From contig JASANG010000314.1 of NCBI GenBank assembly GCA_030248215.1, forward strand, positions 186,001-250,000: a stretch of 64,000 nt of DNA. Direction: 5' to 3'. The first letter of the stretch is position 1. The number at the start of each line of letters is the position of its first letter. The position numbers and the translations under genes were made by a program. Under the pieces are notes generated by a model. That model was not told where the DNA came from, searched no databases, and worked only from the letters and a program-made list of their open reading frames with translations. Below, piece after piece: positions 1 to 11,500 of the stretch. The DNA comes from Enoplolaimus lenunculus. Lineage: Eukaryota; Nematoda; Enoplea; Enoplida; Thoracostomopsidae.

Positions 1-8
1 ACAATTTT

Positions 9-189
9 GGCCCATAGAACAGGGCCCTAACAGTAGTATTAACATATTCGTAAGCTTAATCTTAAGTCTAAGGGTAAGAAAGAGCTTACAACTAAGCGTA
101 ATCCTAAGGAAAAAATTACTGTAAAGCTTAAGCTTATTCTATTGCAGTAAACACAGAAAAACGTTCAGCCCGTGATCTTTACCTGAACC
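9..189. mobile_element. Type C hexamer MITE, degenerate
   Basis: The left end resembles GGCCCATAGAACAGGGCC and the right end resembles the CTGATCTTTGCATGGACC end of other type C copies. The interior has degenerate CCTAAG/TTAGGC hexamers. Flanks ACAATTTT and GAAATTTT match at 6 of 8 bases, fitting an old 8-bp target duplication. Confidence 0.6.
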
Positions 190-858
190 GAAATTTTTGT
201 AAAAGGTGTCTACCTTTCAACATTTCGGATTATGGCTTGGCTGTGCTGCAATGTTGTAGCAGATAACGTTTGGAAGTAAAAAAATGCCAATACTTAATTA
301 CACTTCTCGTAAACATGAACCAAATCGTACTTTAATATTCGGTGGTTTTTCAGAATTATATAAACGTATTCTTTCAGCAAATCAATATCATTGAAACACG
401 GTAGTGTTTTCAATATATGTTTCAAGCCCCGTGAATGCACGCTTTTTGAAAGTTTTGTAGAATGTTCTCTGCTGGAAAGCAGAGCTGGAATGAGACAACT
501 TACGTATAGAATATCCTAATTAGCCGCTTCGACACCATACACAAATTTGCCGGCTAAACGTCTCATTTAAGTCGTTATTAAAAGTTTGGTTTTTGTAATT
601 TTTCGAAAAAGTTGTAATACAAACATGTAATTACCATAGCTATTTGATATTGTTGTGTGATTCTAGTGACACCGTGCAATAGATTTCGTGTCACTGCGTT
701 GTTTGTACTACTGAAATTGCTAACCAAGACAGTAATATTTTGTTATAACCTCCTATGCATTATAGCTTAGAACCAGCTGCTTTTTGGGATTGCAATGGAG
801 CAAGTGTACGCTTTAGACATATTTTGCTTAGGCTTAGGCGTACGCTTTTTAGTTGTCG

Positions 859-985
859 GAAATTCCCCGGCGCCCCGACGCCGAGGAATATTCGCCGGCG
901 CGCTGAAACCCGGCCCTCAAGCTCCAGGGAGCCCTCAGGCCTCCGTAAACCCCGTTTTCAACAGCAACAACAACAATAGTCTAAA
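859..985. other. GC-rich patch inside Helitron-like copy 1
   Basis: This ~125-bp stretch is rich in CCGG, GCCCC and GCGCC and ends in a run of CAA/CAG triplets, in sharp contrast with its AT-rich surroundings. It is missing from the second Helitron-like copy. It may be a captured fragment of a host gene or CpG-rich exon, but no protein similarity was recognised. Confidence 0.4.
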
Positions 986-2089
986 AAACCCCTGTCCGTT
1001 GTATTGGTTACTGTAGCGCAGTTGAGCGCTTTTCAATTGTCTCGTCCACACGCTGTTTTTAAGTTCATATGAATGTTGTTATATGTCAGTCAGCAGTTGC
1101 CCATATCAAACCTGTTATTGCCGGCAAGTATTCAGTTCACAACACAAATTTTATTTTGATTATATAGCGGTGTGGTTATGCAATATGTTTTCGCGTCCGT
1201 TATACGAGGGTATGAAACCCGATGTAATATTTACCAATTAGAGGGTATTGGCCCAGAACCGCAAAAAAGTTACAAAACCAATTTGCTAGATGGTGATAGG
1301 TACTATACACATTTAAGAATGCGGGCCCTAAAATTACTACAATTAAAGTCGTGTTGCGTTTATGAATTTACCTACGCAGCTTATTTTTTAAATAGTTCCT
1401 GCAAACGCACAACAAAGCGGTAGCTTATTGTTTCAGTCAAAACTTTTACTGATGTTTATCATACACTGGCAAGCAACTATTCTTGGTTTAATATTTGTAC
1501 TAAACGTCACAACTTGCACTTTATTGTTTACGAAGATGGTTGGCCATTCACTAAAAGATGATTTCTATGTTGCTATATATGAAACCTGCTGAATCCAACT
1601 AAGGCATAAGCAACTTATGTATATACATGTACATATAACATTGTTATATCAATTTCATTTAAGAACTTTAATTGCTTGTTGTTTCATTACTACATTTCTG
1701 AACTAATATTTTGATCTCTCGTGTGCGATTGTAGTTCCAATGAATACATGCAGCGTTTGGCATCAACGCTTATTTCAATTCATTGAGAGCTAACTTCTTT
1801 AAAACAATATCGTAGTTCAATAATTAAACGAACTCTTCCGATGCCAAAAATAGCTCGATTTATCGGCTTCACTAAATTCAAAGTTTAAACTTTAAACGTG
1901 GACTAGTCTTCAGTTTTAGTGCGAGGAAAAGTTCGTATAAAGTTCTGATTCCCTTTAGTTGAAATGATTTGCTAATATGTGACACTATACTTGTTGTGCA
2001 GCAACGTATGATAATTGGAGTACGATTCCGCACAAAGATCTTGTTGCAAATATTGGAAAACATCACCGTATCACATGTAAAAGAAAGAA

Positions 2090-2320
2090 ACTAGGTAAAA
2101 GTGCCCTTAGAAGGGACAGATTGTGATATGTTTCGCTTGAAGCATATAAAAGAGTTTAAACAAGGGTTAGTTAGACCGTAGATCAGTAGGTAATGCTTAT
2201 AATATTAGCTCCACAACTTCTATGAAAATAGTTGTCATCTATATCTTTGACGGGTGTCTTTCAGTGTTAACACGCTTGCGGTCAGTGAAACAAGAAACAT
2301 ATGGGCCCAGCTGACATATC
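2090..2320. repeat. Left inverted repeat of Helitron-like copy 1
   Basis: It begins ACTAGGTAAAAGTGCCC, the reverse complement of the element's own 3' end at 2651-2871. The two arms agree over about 220 bp with scattered differences. Confidence 0.85.
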
Positions 2321-2650
2321 AGCTTAATTTTAGCGTTTGTTGGGTTTTACAACGTTCAGTTTATAAGTGACCTAATCTAGCATTTTTCATTGGAAGAGGA
2401 AATTTTTTTGAGTTTTAAAATATTATGTTTCTAAAACTTGATTAGTAAATATTTCAATATTGCAAGATTACAAATTGCGTCTATTGATTATCGAATAAAA
2501 AATGTCACGCATACGTGCTCGACTATTTTAGCTATCTTTACCATGACAATTTGATGATGTGAAGTCGAGAAACTTTCCCAAATTGTGTTCTGAGCCGTGA
2601 CATATTTAAACTATTTAGTGTCAATTTATACCTTAACGGATGAAAGTTCG

Positions 2651-2871
2651 TTGGGCCCATATGTTTCTTGTTTCACTGACCGCAAGCGTGTTAACACTGA
2701 ACGACAGCCGTCAAAGATATAGATGACAACTATTTTCATAGAAGTTATGGAGCTAATATTGTAAGCATTACCTACTGATATATGGTCTAACTAACCTTTG
2801 TTTAAACTCTTTTACATGCTTCAAGCGAAACATATCATAATCTGTCCCTTCTAGGGGCACTTTTACCTAGT
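2651..2871. repeat. Right inverted repeat and 3' end of Helitron-like copy 1
   Basis: This arm ends CACTTTTACCTAGT and pairs with 2090-2320. The core between the arms (2321-2650) is present in copy 2 in the opposite orientation. Confidence 0.85.
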
Positions 2872-3240
2872 ATTAAAGCAGGAACGACCCACATACGTAT
2901 TTTGGGCAGCTTTCCAGATTACTTTGCTTTACAATGAATTCTTAAAACATAAACGTAATTGATCTATGAACAGAAAATACGTGTAAATATGTTTGTGTAC
3001 TCTCTAACTTTTGCGCATTGCACAAAACCGGCTGCCTAGTATATACTAAAACACTTATTACACAATTGATGTAAGACTGATCAATTGAAATCGGGACATT
3101 ATTTGTTCAACAGGAAAATATAAAATTTTGTTTATATTAAACGAAACATTCTCCATTCGTCATTGTATTCAAATTCATCAAATATTAAATCATGCATCCA
3201 ACGTATATTTTTCGAACGCAAAAATGCTTAACAAATTTAA
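2872..3240. other. No feature seen
   Basis: AT-rich DNA between two transposons. No reading frame, RNA gene or repeat was recognised. Confidence 0.6.
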
Positions 3241-3440
3241 TACGCAAATGTATAGAACAAGGCCGTAAGTATTAGCATATTCTTAAGTCTAAGCCTAAGC
3301 CAAAGTCTAAACCTAGGCGTAAGCATGAGCTTATACCAAAGTCTTAGACTAAGCCTTGACTAAAAAATTATTCTAAAGCTTAAACGTACTCTATCACAGT
3401 CCCGCAGGAAAATGTTCCGTCCCTGATCTTTGCATGGACC
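3241..3440. mobile_element. Type C hexamer MITE, degenerate
   Basis: The left end contains ATGTATAGAACAAGGCC; the interior has CCTAAG hexamers; the right end is CCCTGATCTTTGCATGGACC as in the intact copy at 43851. A-rich flanks (AAATTTAA / AAAATTTA) are compatible with a target duplication but are low complexity. Confidence 0.6.
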
Positions 3441-4036
3441 AAAATTTAACACGTGTAACACTTTCCAAAACTGGCTAATTAATAATGGTTACATTGCTAC
3501 AGCGGGTTTGCTATAATTGAAGTGTCTTCATTCAACAAATATTTAAATATATAAACGGACCCACACCAAGAATGTTTGACATTAAAGTGATCAGGCTTAG
3601 CCTATGCCCTTCAGGTCAAGATTATTTCAAATTATGATGCATGCAAAATTGGCTTCAAAATGAAGTCTAATAGAATGCAAACAATAGGTTTTTTCACTAA
3701 TCCCATGTACTGACGTTTATTCGAAAAAATAGTCTAATTTTGCAAATTTGGGCATATTTAGGCTTCCATTGACACCATTTCGTCAGTTTACAGTATAAAA
3801 TTTCATTCCTTGAAATATTTCGGGTTCTTTTGCAAACGTACAAAATGTTCACTGTTAGCCTAAGTACAATATTTACTTCAAAAAATAGCGTAGCGTTCAA
3901 GTATATTGCAAAATAGATGCTTATGGACTAAAGCATTTCATATTTGTTGCAAATTCGTAATGATTCAGCAACAACGCATGATGATATCCCGTTGTGCATG
4001 AATATAATCACAGACGGTTACCAGGGGTCACCTATG
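3441..4036. other. No feature seen
   Basis: AT-rich intergenic DNA. The 67-codon minus-strand frame here has no recognisable domain and looks like chance. Confidence 0.5.
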
Positions 4037-4240
4037 CACTATAAAAAAGTTGAATCAAATTGACTCTCTCCGAAATAGGCTTTTCCTCACTACACAAACT
4101 GAGTCAAAATCCGACTCCACCTATGAGTCAAATTCGACTCGATTTGCCTCTGGCGGAGTCGAATTTTGACTCATTTTGTGTAGTCAAAAAAAGCCTAATT
4201 CGGAGAGAGTCAGTTAGACTCACCATTTTTTTGCAGAGTG
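4037..4240. mobile_element. Palindromic GACTC-rich MITE, copy 1
   Basis: The ends are CACTATAAAAAA and TTTTTTTGCAGAGTG. Arms with GACTCTCTCCGAAATAGGC and its complement fold over nearly the whole length, with repeated GAGTC/GACTC motifs. Related copies are at 4413-4620, 45202-45355 and, as half elements, in the duplication at 25302-26043. Confidence 0.75.
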
Positions 4241-4412
4241 CCACGGTCCTAAACACACGAATCAAAACCAAAATTTTGTATATTGATTTAGCGCTTGGCG
4301 TTTGTTCTTGGTACGGTTTGCAACTTTTTACACATTTATTGTGCGCCACTCGTCAGAAATTTTCTGGGTCCGCCTCTGCCATCGACTATGAGCCCGCAAG
4401 CGTCAGTACTTG

Positions 4413-4620
4413 CAATGCAAAAATGGTGAGTCAAATTGACTCTCTCCGAAACAGGCTCTACGGGACTACACAAACTGAGTCAAATTCGACTCTGCTAGAG
4501 TCAAACGTGCGACTCAGTGAATCGAATTTGACTCTGGAGGAGCCGAATTTTGACTCAATTTGTGTAGTCCCGTTAAACCTATTTCGGAGAGAGTCAATTT
4601 GACTCACCTTTTTTGCAGTG
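4413..4620. mobile_element. Palindromic GACTC-rich MITE, copy 2
   Basis: The ends are CAATGCAAAAATGGTGAGTC and the complementary GACTCACC...TTTTGCAGTG. The arms are inverted copies of each other and contain repeated GAGTCGAATTTTGACTC-type motifs. The long open frames across this and the previous copy follow from the palindromic sequence. Confidence 0.8.
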
Positions 4621-5338
4621 TGAAATTTCACCCAGATCCATGTTGCAACGACGTTTTGAAAACTTAACAATGTTATGGGTTCGGTTTTCACGACTTGGTT
4701 TTCTATCAGGAAGAAGCTAAATTCGTAAGTATCCATTGAATTTGGGTTTAAAATAAAACTTTTAGGGAGAAATGGAAAGAATGTAGGCTTTTGGTGAGTT
4801 ATAAGCTTTTTGGTAAAACGCACACAGTCAATTAAACAATAGTAAGGCTGGAACAAAACAGACATATAAAATCAGTAAATCCAATTCTGTCACACTACCA
4901 TTTCAGTCTATTCAAAGGTCCACCCACTGAGAGAAGTGCGAGATAGACAGACCTTACAACATATGAGACAGGGGAAAGACTGTTTAGACTTATGGAACAT
5001 CCATGTTATAAATGTCTAGGTCTGAGTAAGGCCCGACGTCGTTTTAACACACATTATTACGAGACCTATATAAAGTCCGGTAGTCCCTAATGAGGAAGTA
5101 GACATATTGCACTGTGTTCATATAGCATCGCAAACATAGATGACAGAAACACATACACACTTATTTATTTATATTGCTTAATTTTTTATTTTTGGTCCCG
5201 ACTCTCTTCGGACAGTGTAGAGACAATTAATAGTGTCTTGTCTACGTACCGCATAAAATTGTACCTACACGCTAGTTGTAGCTTCGATTTGTACACAGAT
5301 CCCTACCGGGTGGTTGGACAAACTTTTCATTTGCTTAC
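4621..5338. other. No feature seen
   Basis: AT-rich intergenic DNA with no convincing gene, RNA or repeat. Confidence 0.5.
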
Positions 5339-5346
5339 GTTTAGGC

Positions 5347-5703
5347 CAGGGTGCAACCGGAATTATAAAATATCGGAACCGGAGACGGAACCGGAAAATA
5401 AACAATACTTGTTACCAAAAAATTTATTTTTAACGCTACTTTATCGCTTTTAATGCTGTAAGCGCACCAGTAAGAGTGCAGTACACGTGAAAACACATAA
5501 TAAATTATGGAGTATCACACAAATTGAAATTTTTGGCAATACACGCTCAGACAATTTTAGATGCCAATTTTTCTTAAATTTTCGAATGTGAAAAATTTTC
5601 AATACCGAAAATACCGGTGAAAAAATGCCGGATTTATTACCGGAACCGGATAGTGAAAAATACCGTATTTCCCTACCGGAACCGGAATTCCGGTTGCACC
5701 CTG
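5347..5703. mobile_element. hAT-like MITE with CCGGAA repeats
   Basis: The termini are CAGGGTGCAACCGGAAT and the inverted ATTCCGGTTGCACCCTG. A perfect 8-bp target duplication, GTTTAGGC, flanks it (5339-5346 and 5704-5711). CAGGG ends plus an 8-bp duplication point to the hAT superfamily. The interior repeats CCGGAACCGGA near both ends and codes for nothing. Fragments of the same family occur near 11560, 18130 and 25075. Confidence 0.88.
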
Positions 5704-5711
5704 GTTTAGGC

Positions 5712-6278
5712 TCAGTGGGTCAGCTCTAAAACATTTAAACAACCTGATATATGTGCGAACATTAAAAATACACGGTATTCAACACTTTTAAACTGTTCTC
5801 AAGACCTCTAATTGACAATGATACAGTCCTGACTCCTGATTGGTTTATAAATCATTTGGCGCAACAGAGTTTAAAACAGACGTCACAGCTATAAAACAAC
5901 TCATTTACAAATGCTCCAATACTGATAGTAATTTCTGTTCTTTCTAGTCGAATTCATTTGATTCGAAACCTCAAAACTATGTGTAATTGTCCGCTACTAA
6001 AAACGGCTTGATCATGTCCATTTTCAGGTATAATTAATTCTAGGGGCAAATACATGAACCCGATATAGTATGACAGGCCGTTCGTAGTATAAAAAAGCAA
6101 ACAAACTATTAAAACCAACGGCAAACTGCACGCGAAATAACAAAAGATAACGCAATATAACGCTGAAACGCAGTTTTTATTGCAATAATAAGTGCAATGT
6201 GTTTGCACAAAGTTGTTATCTGTATAAGCGAGCTAAACAACTATGGCTAAGATGGGATGACCCTCATGAAGATAAATT
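5712..6278. other. No feature seen
   Basis: AT-rich intergenic DNA. An 84-codon minus-strand frame at 5954-6208 lacks any recognised domain. Confidence 0.5.
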
Positions 6279-6686
6279 GGCCCATGTATAGAACACGGCC
6301 GGAACAGTAGTTAAGCATATATATTCCTAAGCCTAAACTAAACCTAAGCCTAAGCGTATGGATGAGCCTATTCCTAAGCCTAAGCCTAAGCGTATGGATG
6401 AGCCTATTCGTAAGCCTAAGCCTAAGCGTATGGATGAGCCTATTCCTAAGCCTAAGCCTAAGCGTATGGATGAGCCTATTCCTAAGCCTAAGCCTAAGCG
6501 TGAGGATGAGCCTATTCCTAAGCCTAAGCCTAAGCGTATGGATAAGCCTATTTCTAAGCCTAAGCGTATCGATGAGCCTATTCCTAAGTCTAAGCCTAAG
6601 CAAAAAGTAGTTAGTCTAAAGTTTAAACTAATCTATTACAACCCCGCCAGAAAACGATCCGGTCCTGTTCTATATATACATTTGGC
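6279..6686. mobile_element. Type A hexamer MITE with expanded 36-bp minisatellite
   Basis: The left end is GGCCCATGTATAGAACACGG and the right end is CGATCCGGTCCTGTTCTA followed by a decayed ACATTTGGC. The interior (about 6357-6600) is a tandem array of a 36-bp unit containing GGATGAGCCTATTCC and several CCTAAG hexamers, in about six to seven copies. Other type A copies have one or two units, so the array has expanded here. Confidence 0.85.
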
Positions 6687-6997
6687 TGATATATGAATAG
6701 TTTTTCGAACAACAGTCTTGAGTGTTCAAATGTTCAAAACAATAAACTGTTGCGGTAAATCAAATGTATATAAAGTCCTGGCGCATGCTAAACTTCTTTA
6801 CAACACTAAAGTCTGGTCTCGATAGAATTATTATCATATATTAGGTCCCGGGAGTTAAATTGACGTTAAACCAATAGGGCTAACAAATACTGAATAAACG
6901 AACTAAGTATTGCGCTGTTAATGTTTACGCCGCACACCTCTGTCACCAGCCGCATATTTGCATGGAATTAAACTAATACTCGTAAATTGTATTACTA
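6687..6997. other. No feature seen
   Basis: Short AT-rich spacer with no recognised feature. Confidence 0.5.
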
Positions 6998-7194
6998 CAC
7001 TGTAAATTGCAATTAGTTAACGAATCAACTCAGACGGAAAGTTAGTTGATTTTGAGTTAATAACAGCAAACTTTAACTCACTTTGAGTGAGTTGATCCTC
7101 ACTCTGGGTTGATTTGAGTTCTGATAGTCCTAACTCTAGACTGAGTGATTAAACTCGGTCAGAGTTGAAATCAACTCACTGGAAGTTTACGATG
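6998..7194. mobile_element. Palindromic CACTGTAAA-type MITE
   Basis: It starts CACTGTAAATTGC and ends with the roughly inverted GTTTACGATG. The interior is a series of AACTCA/TGAGTT motifs that fold back on each other, as in the GACTC family at 4037 and 4413. No target duplication was established. Confidence 0.55.
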
Positions 7195-7502
7195 TACATT
7201 TTACCAGTAATCCGGTATTCTCTTTTATCATCTATTATGCTTTGCAATATTACTTCCCTGCAGGCAGAGTCAAAAGTTGCTCGAAGAACAAAAATGTTGC
7301 TTCAGAAATTGAAAATTCCGCGTGGTTATACAAAATCAGAATTACGCAATTTTACCATCATTATCCGATCAACTCAAACAAATTTTTACACAAAATCATT
7401 ACTTTTACTCAGTAGTTATCTAAAAACACGAAGGAAGGTAGAACACACACCATAGTGGCATCAGGAATTCTTTAGCACGAAGCCTAGTCATTAGTTCCCC
7501 AA

Positions 7503-7600
7503 GCCAATGTTACTTTAGAGCTGAGCGTATTCCTAAGCCTGAGACTAAGCCTTGTAAGACCGTATTCACAAGCCTAAGCCTAAACCTTGCAAAAAGCAAA
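7503..7600. mobile_element. Type B hexamer MITE fragment
   Basis: It carries the type B left end (GCCAATGTTACTTTAGAGC) and CCTAAG hexamers but no right terminus. Confidence 0.6.
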
Positions 7601-8543
7601 TTCAATAAACTGCGTTCAATATTGTGATAATAGCGGAATTACTTCTGATCTGGACGGTCTACACAAGTACATGGCAGGAAGTGTATTGCTTCAGCACGCC
7701 AATACTTTCGACAAGCGTTCTCAATTGACGAATCTTGTGTCGTGCAAAACCAAAGGCAACTCCCAATGTTTCAGCCCATTGTTTCTATTAGGTAAACCAA
7801 AGCATGACGCAGAAAAAACCCCGATTATGTTCAGTAAATGAACATCAGCAGAACCAAAAAGATAATGACTCTGATCCCCGTTGAATACCATGACCAAACT
7901 AACGTTTTCACGAAAATAACAGAACCAGCATCTGATTTGATATTTTATCTTTTTAGTTACAAACTTGATTTCAAAATTGCCCGTTGCAGTTTTACAAGAA
8001 TCGTCTGAACGCGTACGAGACCGCAACATCGGAGGAACTTTATTACATTCGACGATTGTTGAATAGGTCGTCAAAGCCGACGTTGAACTGTTGTAGATGT
8101 CTTACGTTACCTGGAGCCTGTTCATTGCGCTATCAGGCACTCCATCGTATCGCCGTTCGTTCCACAGCACATGCTGGTCGGAGATGCTCGTTTAGCAATC
8201 CTTTGCTTGTCCGTCAGCAGGATGGGATAGTATGCTGCGCACCAGCCCTAAGCTGAGACATAATTATCTTGCCGTTGTCCACGATGCAGAATGCATTTTT
8301 GACCTCAGTGAAAGAAATTAGCATGGATTTTGAACAATCCAAAACGGCCGATATTTCGCAACTCAACACAATCAACCATATAGCAGAACCTACAGCCGAA
8401 AACCTTAAATACAAAGCCAGCAAATCCAACAATCATCAAATTTCCAGCACATGTAATAGCCGGTTCAGTTATGAGGCAGCCAAAACATTCTCCAACTGCT
8501 CATATTTGTTTTGGTCGTGACAGCGGTCAACACTTATTCAGCT
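7601..8543. other. Unassigned stretch, partly TEX10 3' region
   Basis: On the minus strand this follows the TEX10 stop codon. An AATAAA on that strand at 8044-8039 lies about 500 bp downstream and could be the polyadenylation signal, making 8039-8543 the 3' UTR. Several overlapping 70-117-codon frames occur on both strands; none shows a domain. A decayed coding sequence cannot be excluded. Confidence 0.35.
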
Positions 8544-11500
8544 TCAGCGTATCAAAGCGCTAACAGTTTTATACCACTTTGAATATTGAATCTCTGGTGA
8601 TCGACGCTGAAATACATTCAATAAACTTAAACATGACACATACAAAGCCTAAGTATACAGAATAAAATGAAACGCTACTATGTATGAATCAGTATTACTT
8701 TCCGCAAAATTATCCAAAAAGGTATATCCATACGCAGTGTACTAAAATTAAGCCGAAATATCCACTATTAAATATTATGCACATATTCACAATCCGTATT
8801 AAAACAAAACAGCAATTGGATCAAAAATAAGTCCCACAGATCTTAATATTTCAAATTTCTAAACCATTTTCAACTTCTTGTACGCTAGGTTACTCAGCCA
8901 AGATTTCCATCTTATGGGATATAAGACACTTTTCGAGCTAAGCAGCAAGAACAAACAAATTACTTACCTGAGCATCCGCTAGCATCGCTTCAATGCTAGG
9001 AAGGCAACTATCTGGCAACACATTGCTACTAAGGAACCAAGCCACTGTTTCGAAATAGATTTCCAAACGAGATTGAATTTCAACTGGAGGAACATCTAAA
9101 ATGAAATTGATTATCCGAAAATCCATTCTAAAGGTTGTGTATACTTCTTCTGGGTTTAGACAAAAAATTCGTAGACCAATATTGTTTACCTTATTAGGTT
9201 CATTTTCTTTTCTATTCCAAATGAATAAATCATAAGAAACTTTCAATTAACAGGTGGTTGAAATTAGATAAATTTAGTGGTCGAAATACTGCTGCAACCC
9301 ATGTTCTGAACTTACAAAATTTTTTATCAAAAACAACATCGCAGTCTAACCTTCAATCGTTGCAAACCGCTTAGCAACTGCTTGCACCATACACTCAACA
9401 GCATAGGCGGTCCTCTTCATCAAAACAGCCAGCGTTTGAATTCCATCAGCTATGTTACAGATACCTTGGTCATGCCCAGAAGTAGCTTCATTCTCAGGAA
9501 CAGCTTTACCAGCAAAATCTGCTGCGACGCAATGCTGGAATGTATCGAACGCAATGCAGCTGAATTGGTGGAACCAATTCAGACCTCTGGTATCTGAATT
9601 ATGTGAGGCACAATGACTATCCCAGATTACGGCAAAACATAAAAGTGACCACGCAGAAGAGAACGGCAAACGTTGCAGTAGACTGATCTCTTCTATAGCA
9701 CGATTTAGCACAGCTAAAATTAATATGAAGTACGAAGACAAATTAATAATAATACAGCACAAACATAAATATTTTGTACTTTAAAGTAACATTCTTATAG
9801 ACGCAACACAATCGCAACGTTTTCAGCTTTATTAAAATGGATTATCCCATTATCACTAATGCGACGTTCACAATAAAAGTTCCCGCCCGGCCATCAAATG
9901 AACCCTACCATATGACTCATTTGGTGGCCGGGTGGAAAGTTTTATTGTGAACGCCGCATAATACTATTAAAGTACTACTATGTATTTGACAATACTACGT
10001 AGCGCTGCAAATAAAATTTTTGCAGTATTGTAAACAAACGTTTACTAACCTAGAACAACACCAGGAAATTGAACATCGAACGTTGCCAGATCATCTGCAT
10101 AAGATTTCATTAGTGACATTGACACTCCAAGATCAACTACGCCGTCTAACTCAATATCGTACCAGTCCGTCTTATTTCGTTCTTTGGCATCAGTGTGATG
10201 TACTGTTTTTCGACCATATCCTAAACAAATATGCACAGTAAACACGGCATACAGTTCTGAAAAGTTAAAATGCGTAACGCGCGAAATACTACAACAAATT
10301 TCTAAACCAAATCCAAAATGATGATAGATAAATCATTTTACACGTCCATTCTTTGAATAATCTGTTCTTTGCATACGCACTGATGAACACTACTTTCGTA
10401 AACATAATTCTTTGAAATTTGGCTTCATATATCGTAAATGCAAAGCGAGGTTAAACTACAATAACCTCGAAACAAAGGTCTTGACTTTATCAAACAGCCC
10501 CAAAATAATTGTCTAACAACAAAAACCATCCTCAATCTCATTTCTAGCTTGCATTGGTTCTGCCATGAATCCACAAACAATATTACTGCTTGACAGTAGG
10601 TGAAACAAAACAGCGCAGTAAGTTTCCAGTCACAGAGTGGGGATCAGCTGCTACCCGAGGAATGCAATGTATACAGCTGCTTTCTGAAAACAAAAAAAGT
10701 AAAAAAATAACACATCCCTGCCCGACTTATGAAAACATAAAGGTCAGCTGTTCAAAAACTTCTGACACTGTCAGTAACGACAGTGCGATGGTTGTTTGTA
10801 TTCAGCAATCCGCACACTCTATGCGCTACTCTGTTCCTCAATTATATCTTTCTAGCGATCACCTTACCCAGAACAATCGAATAAACAACGCTGCAAAACG
10901 TTTTCACCAACGCAGCTGCATGAGTTTCATCACCAACGTTGTTCGCTTGTGCAATGTTATCAAAATACCAACTGACCACTGTTGCAAACAATTGCTTTTG
11001 CATTTCTGCAAACCGTCCGCTACCCATTTGAACAAGAACATTTACGATAATACTCAATCCGGAATCGGTCAACGGAAACAAATGATAGATGACACCTAAA
11101 ATAAAACATAATATGCCAATGAGTAGCATGATACAATGCGGAACAAATTTTGATATCTTTAGTAAGAAAGTGTAAACCAAAGTAAACAAAACACATTACG
11201 TGGTACTCAATGTTAATACGTTACACTCAGGGGTTTAACATTTACGACGATTTTTAGCGGAGTAGTTTCATTTGTTGCCAAGTAAAAATTCCTAAAAGCC
11301 CTGCACAAAAACACAATGGTATTGTCTTGACGCCCTAATCGCCAAGATAAAATTATAAGTCTGCTGCAGTCCATTAGAATTTTTGCCAGAGGTTCTGGAA
11401 ATTTCGATAACCAAATTTTTGGAATTGGTTAATTGTTCTGCGCTTCATTGAGTCTATCTGTAACTTTGGGGCAAAAACTTTGGAAATGATTTTTAACATT

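Larger units (their letters stand above)
388..2870 (+). mobile_element. Helitron-like element, copy 1 (2.48 kb)
   Basis: The element begins TCATTGAAACACGGTAGTG after an A and ends CTAG before a T, as canonical Helitrons do. A short hairpin (CCCT-TCT-AGGG) lies about 11 bases before the CTAG. The first ~450 bp match copy 2 at 23561-23985. From 2090 an inverted copy of the 3' end (2090-2320) faces the true 3' end (2651-2870), with a ~330-bp core between them. The stretch 860-2055 is absent from copy 2; it includes a GC-rich patch at 859-980 ending in CAA repeats and a fragment of another MITE near 1250-1335. No Rep/helicase reading frame is seen, so the copy is non-autonomous. The call rests on the termini and on the insertion site seen in copy 2. 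Confidence 0.65.

Noticed and set aside
4060-4602. 180-codon plus-strand frame
   Set aside because: It runs across two palindromic GACTC MITEs, and its repeated segments are the inverted arms.
6247-6696. Open frames on both strands with a 12-residue repeat ([12 protein letters not shown])
   Set aside because: Product of the 36-bp minisatellite inside a type A MITE; the 36-bp period keeps all frames open.
7165-7455. 96-codon plus-strand frame with hydrophobic start
   Set aside because: Begins inside a palindromic MITE and has no domain or conserved composition.
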